64,000 nt of DNA, from contig JAFZWM010000008.1 of assembly GCA_017617315.1 (NCBI GenBank), positions 1-64,000 on the forward strand, in the 5' to 3' direction. The position numbers were made by a program, and so were the translations under genes. The stretch comes from Bacteroidaceae bacterium (GTDB taxonomy: Bacteria > Bacteroidota > Bacteroidia > Bacteroidales > Bacteroidaceae). Positions 63,997-64,000 of the stretch are shown here, in pieces (position 1 is the stretch's first letter; every line of letters starts with the position of its first letter). The notes under the pieces are model-generated. The model made no database searches. It was not told the DNA's origin and saw nothing but the letters and a program-made list of their open reading frames with translations.

Positions 63997-64000
63997 GATA

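Overview
The window comes from the chromosome of a member of the Bacteroidales (Bacteroidota); family and genus cannot be fixed from the sequence. Evidence for this: promoters match the Bacteroidetes sigma-ABfA consensus (TTTG, 19-20 nt gap, TAnnTTTG) at many sites; the primary sigma factor is the short 286-residue form; the gene set includes RHS tips with the NYYPFGG core, a secreted dipeptidyl-peptidase III, an EF-G2 paralogue and a DUF4374-like lipoprotein beside a TonB receptor. A pectate lyase (PL9) and a polygalacturonase-like GH28 protein suggest a plant-polysaccharide diet, i.e. a gut or rumen lifestyle.

Layout. 1-140: 3' end of a 5S rRNA gene and its terminator. 376-2966: PL9 pectate lyase and lipid A deacylase-like protein. 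3036-9530: leucine operon leuA-leuC-leuD-leuA2 (citramalate-synthase-like)-leuB, preceded by a leader peptide rich in Leu/Ile codons and a terminator with a competing pairing, i.e. a ribosome-mediated attenuator. 9548-9905: decayed gene. 10063-17191: housekeeping run aroQ, pyk, O-methyltransferase, rbfA, LolC/E-like permease, folP, cdaA, murF. 17345-22174: M23/LysM peptidase, DUF1599, DoxX-thioredoxin protein, tpiA, SPOR protein, folE, converging on dnaG. 24426-28457: rpoD, GH28, cysS, small membrane protein. 28839-30701: an AT-rich islet with two lipoproteins, then an outer-membrane barrel. 31122-38421: TPR protein, recQ, AraC-type regulator, DPP III, AlkD-like protein, purA.

38475-43560 is the accessory hot spot: an intergenic repeat, a 164-bp nested palindrome, then three tandem orphan RHS C-terminal cassettes. 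Each has a GC-richer conserved core tail, an AT-rich variable tail and an exported immunity-like protein; the cassettes are separated by a repeated module containing a hairpin, a terminator and a promoter-like element. No full-length rhs gene is present. Cassette 1 (L,D-transpeptidase-like) is fused in frame to its putative immunity protein across an A8 tract, cassette 2 has lost its toxin, and cassette 3 looks intact. This is the best candidate for an unusual system in the window.

43644-49425: EF-G2 paralogue (its catalytic His is replaced by Ser), hisS, an orphan AAA-type ATPase and a ZinT-like lipoprotein. 49681-63947: a minus-strand envelope/metal locus containing a TonB receptor, a beta-propeller-like lipoprotein, a TetR regulator, an RND (MMPL) transporter, a LolA-like protein, an outer-membrane barrel, two ABC half-transporters separated by a 197-bp palindromic element, a ZIP transporter and a methyltransferase. 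The set reads as a metal/siderophore or lipid trafficking system under TetR control.
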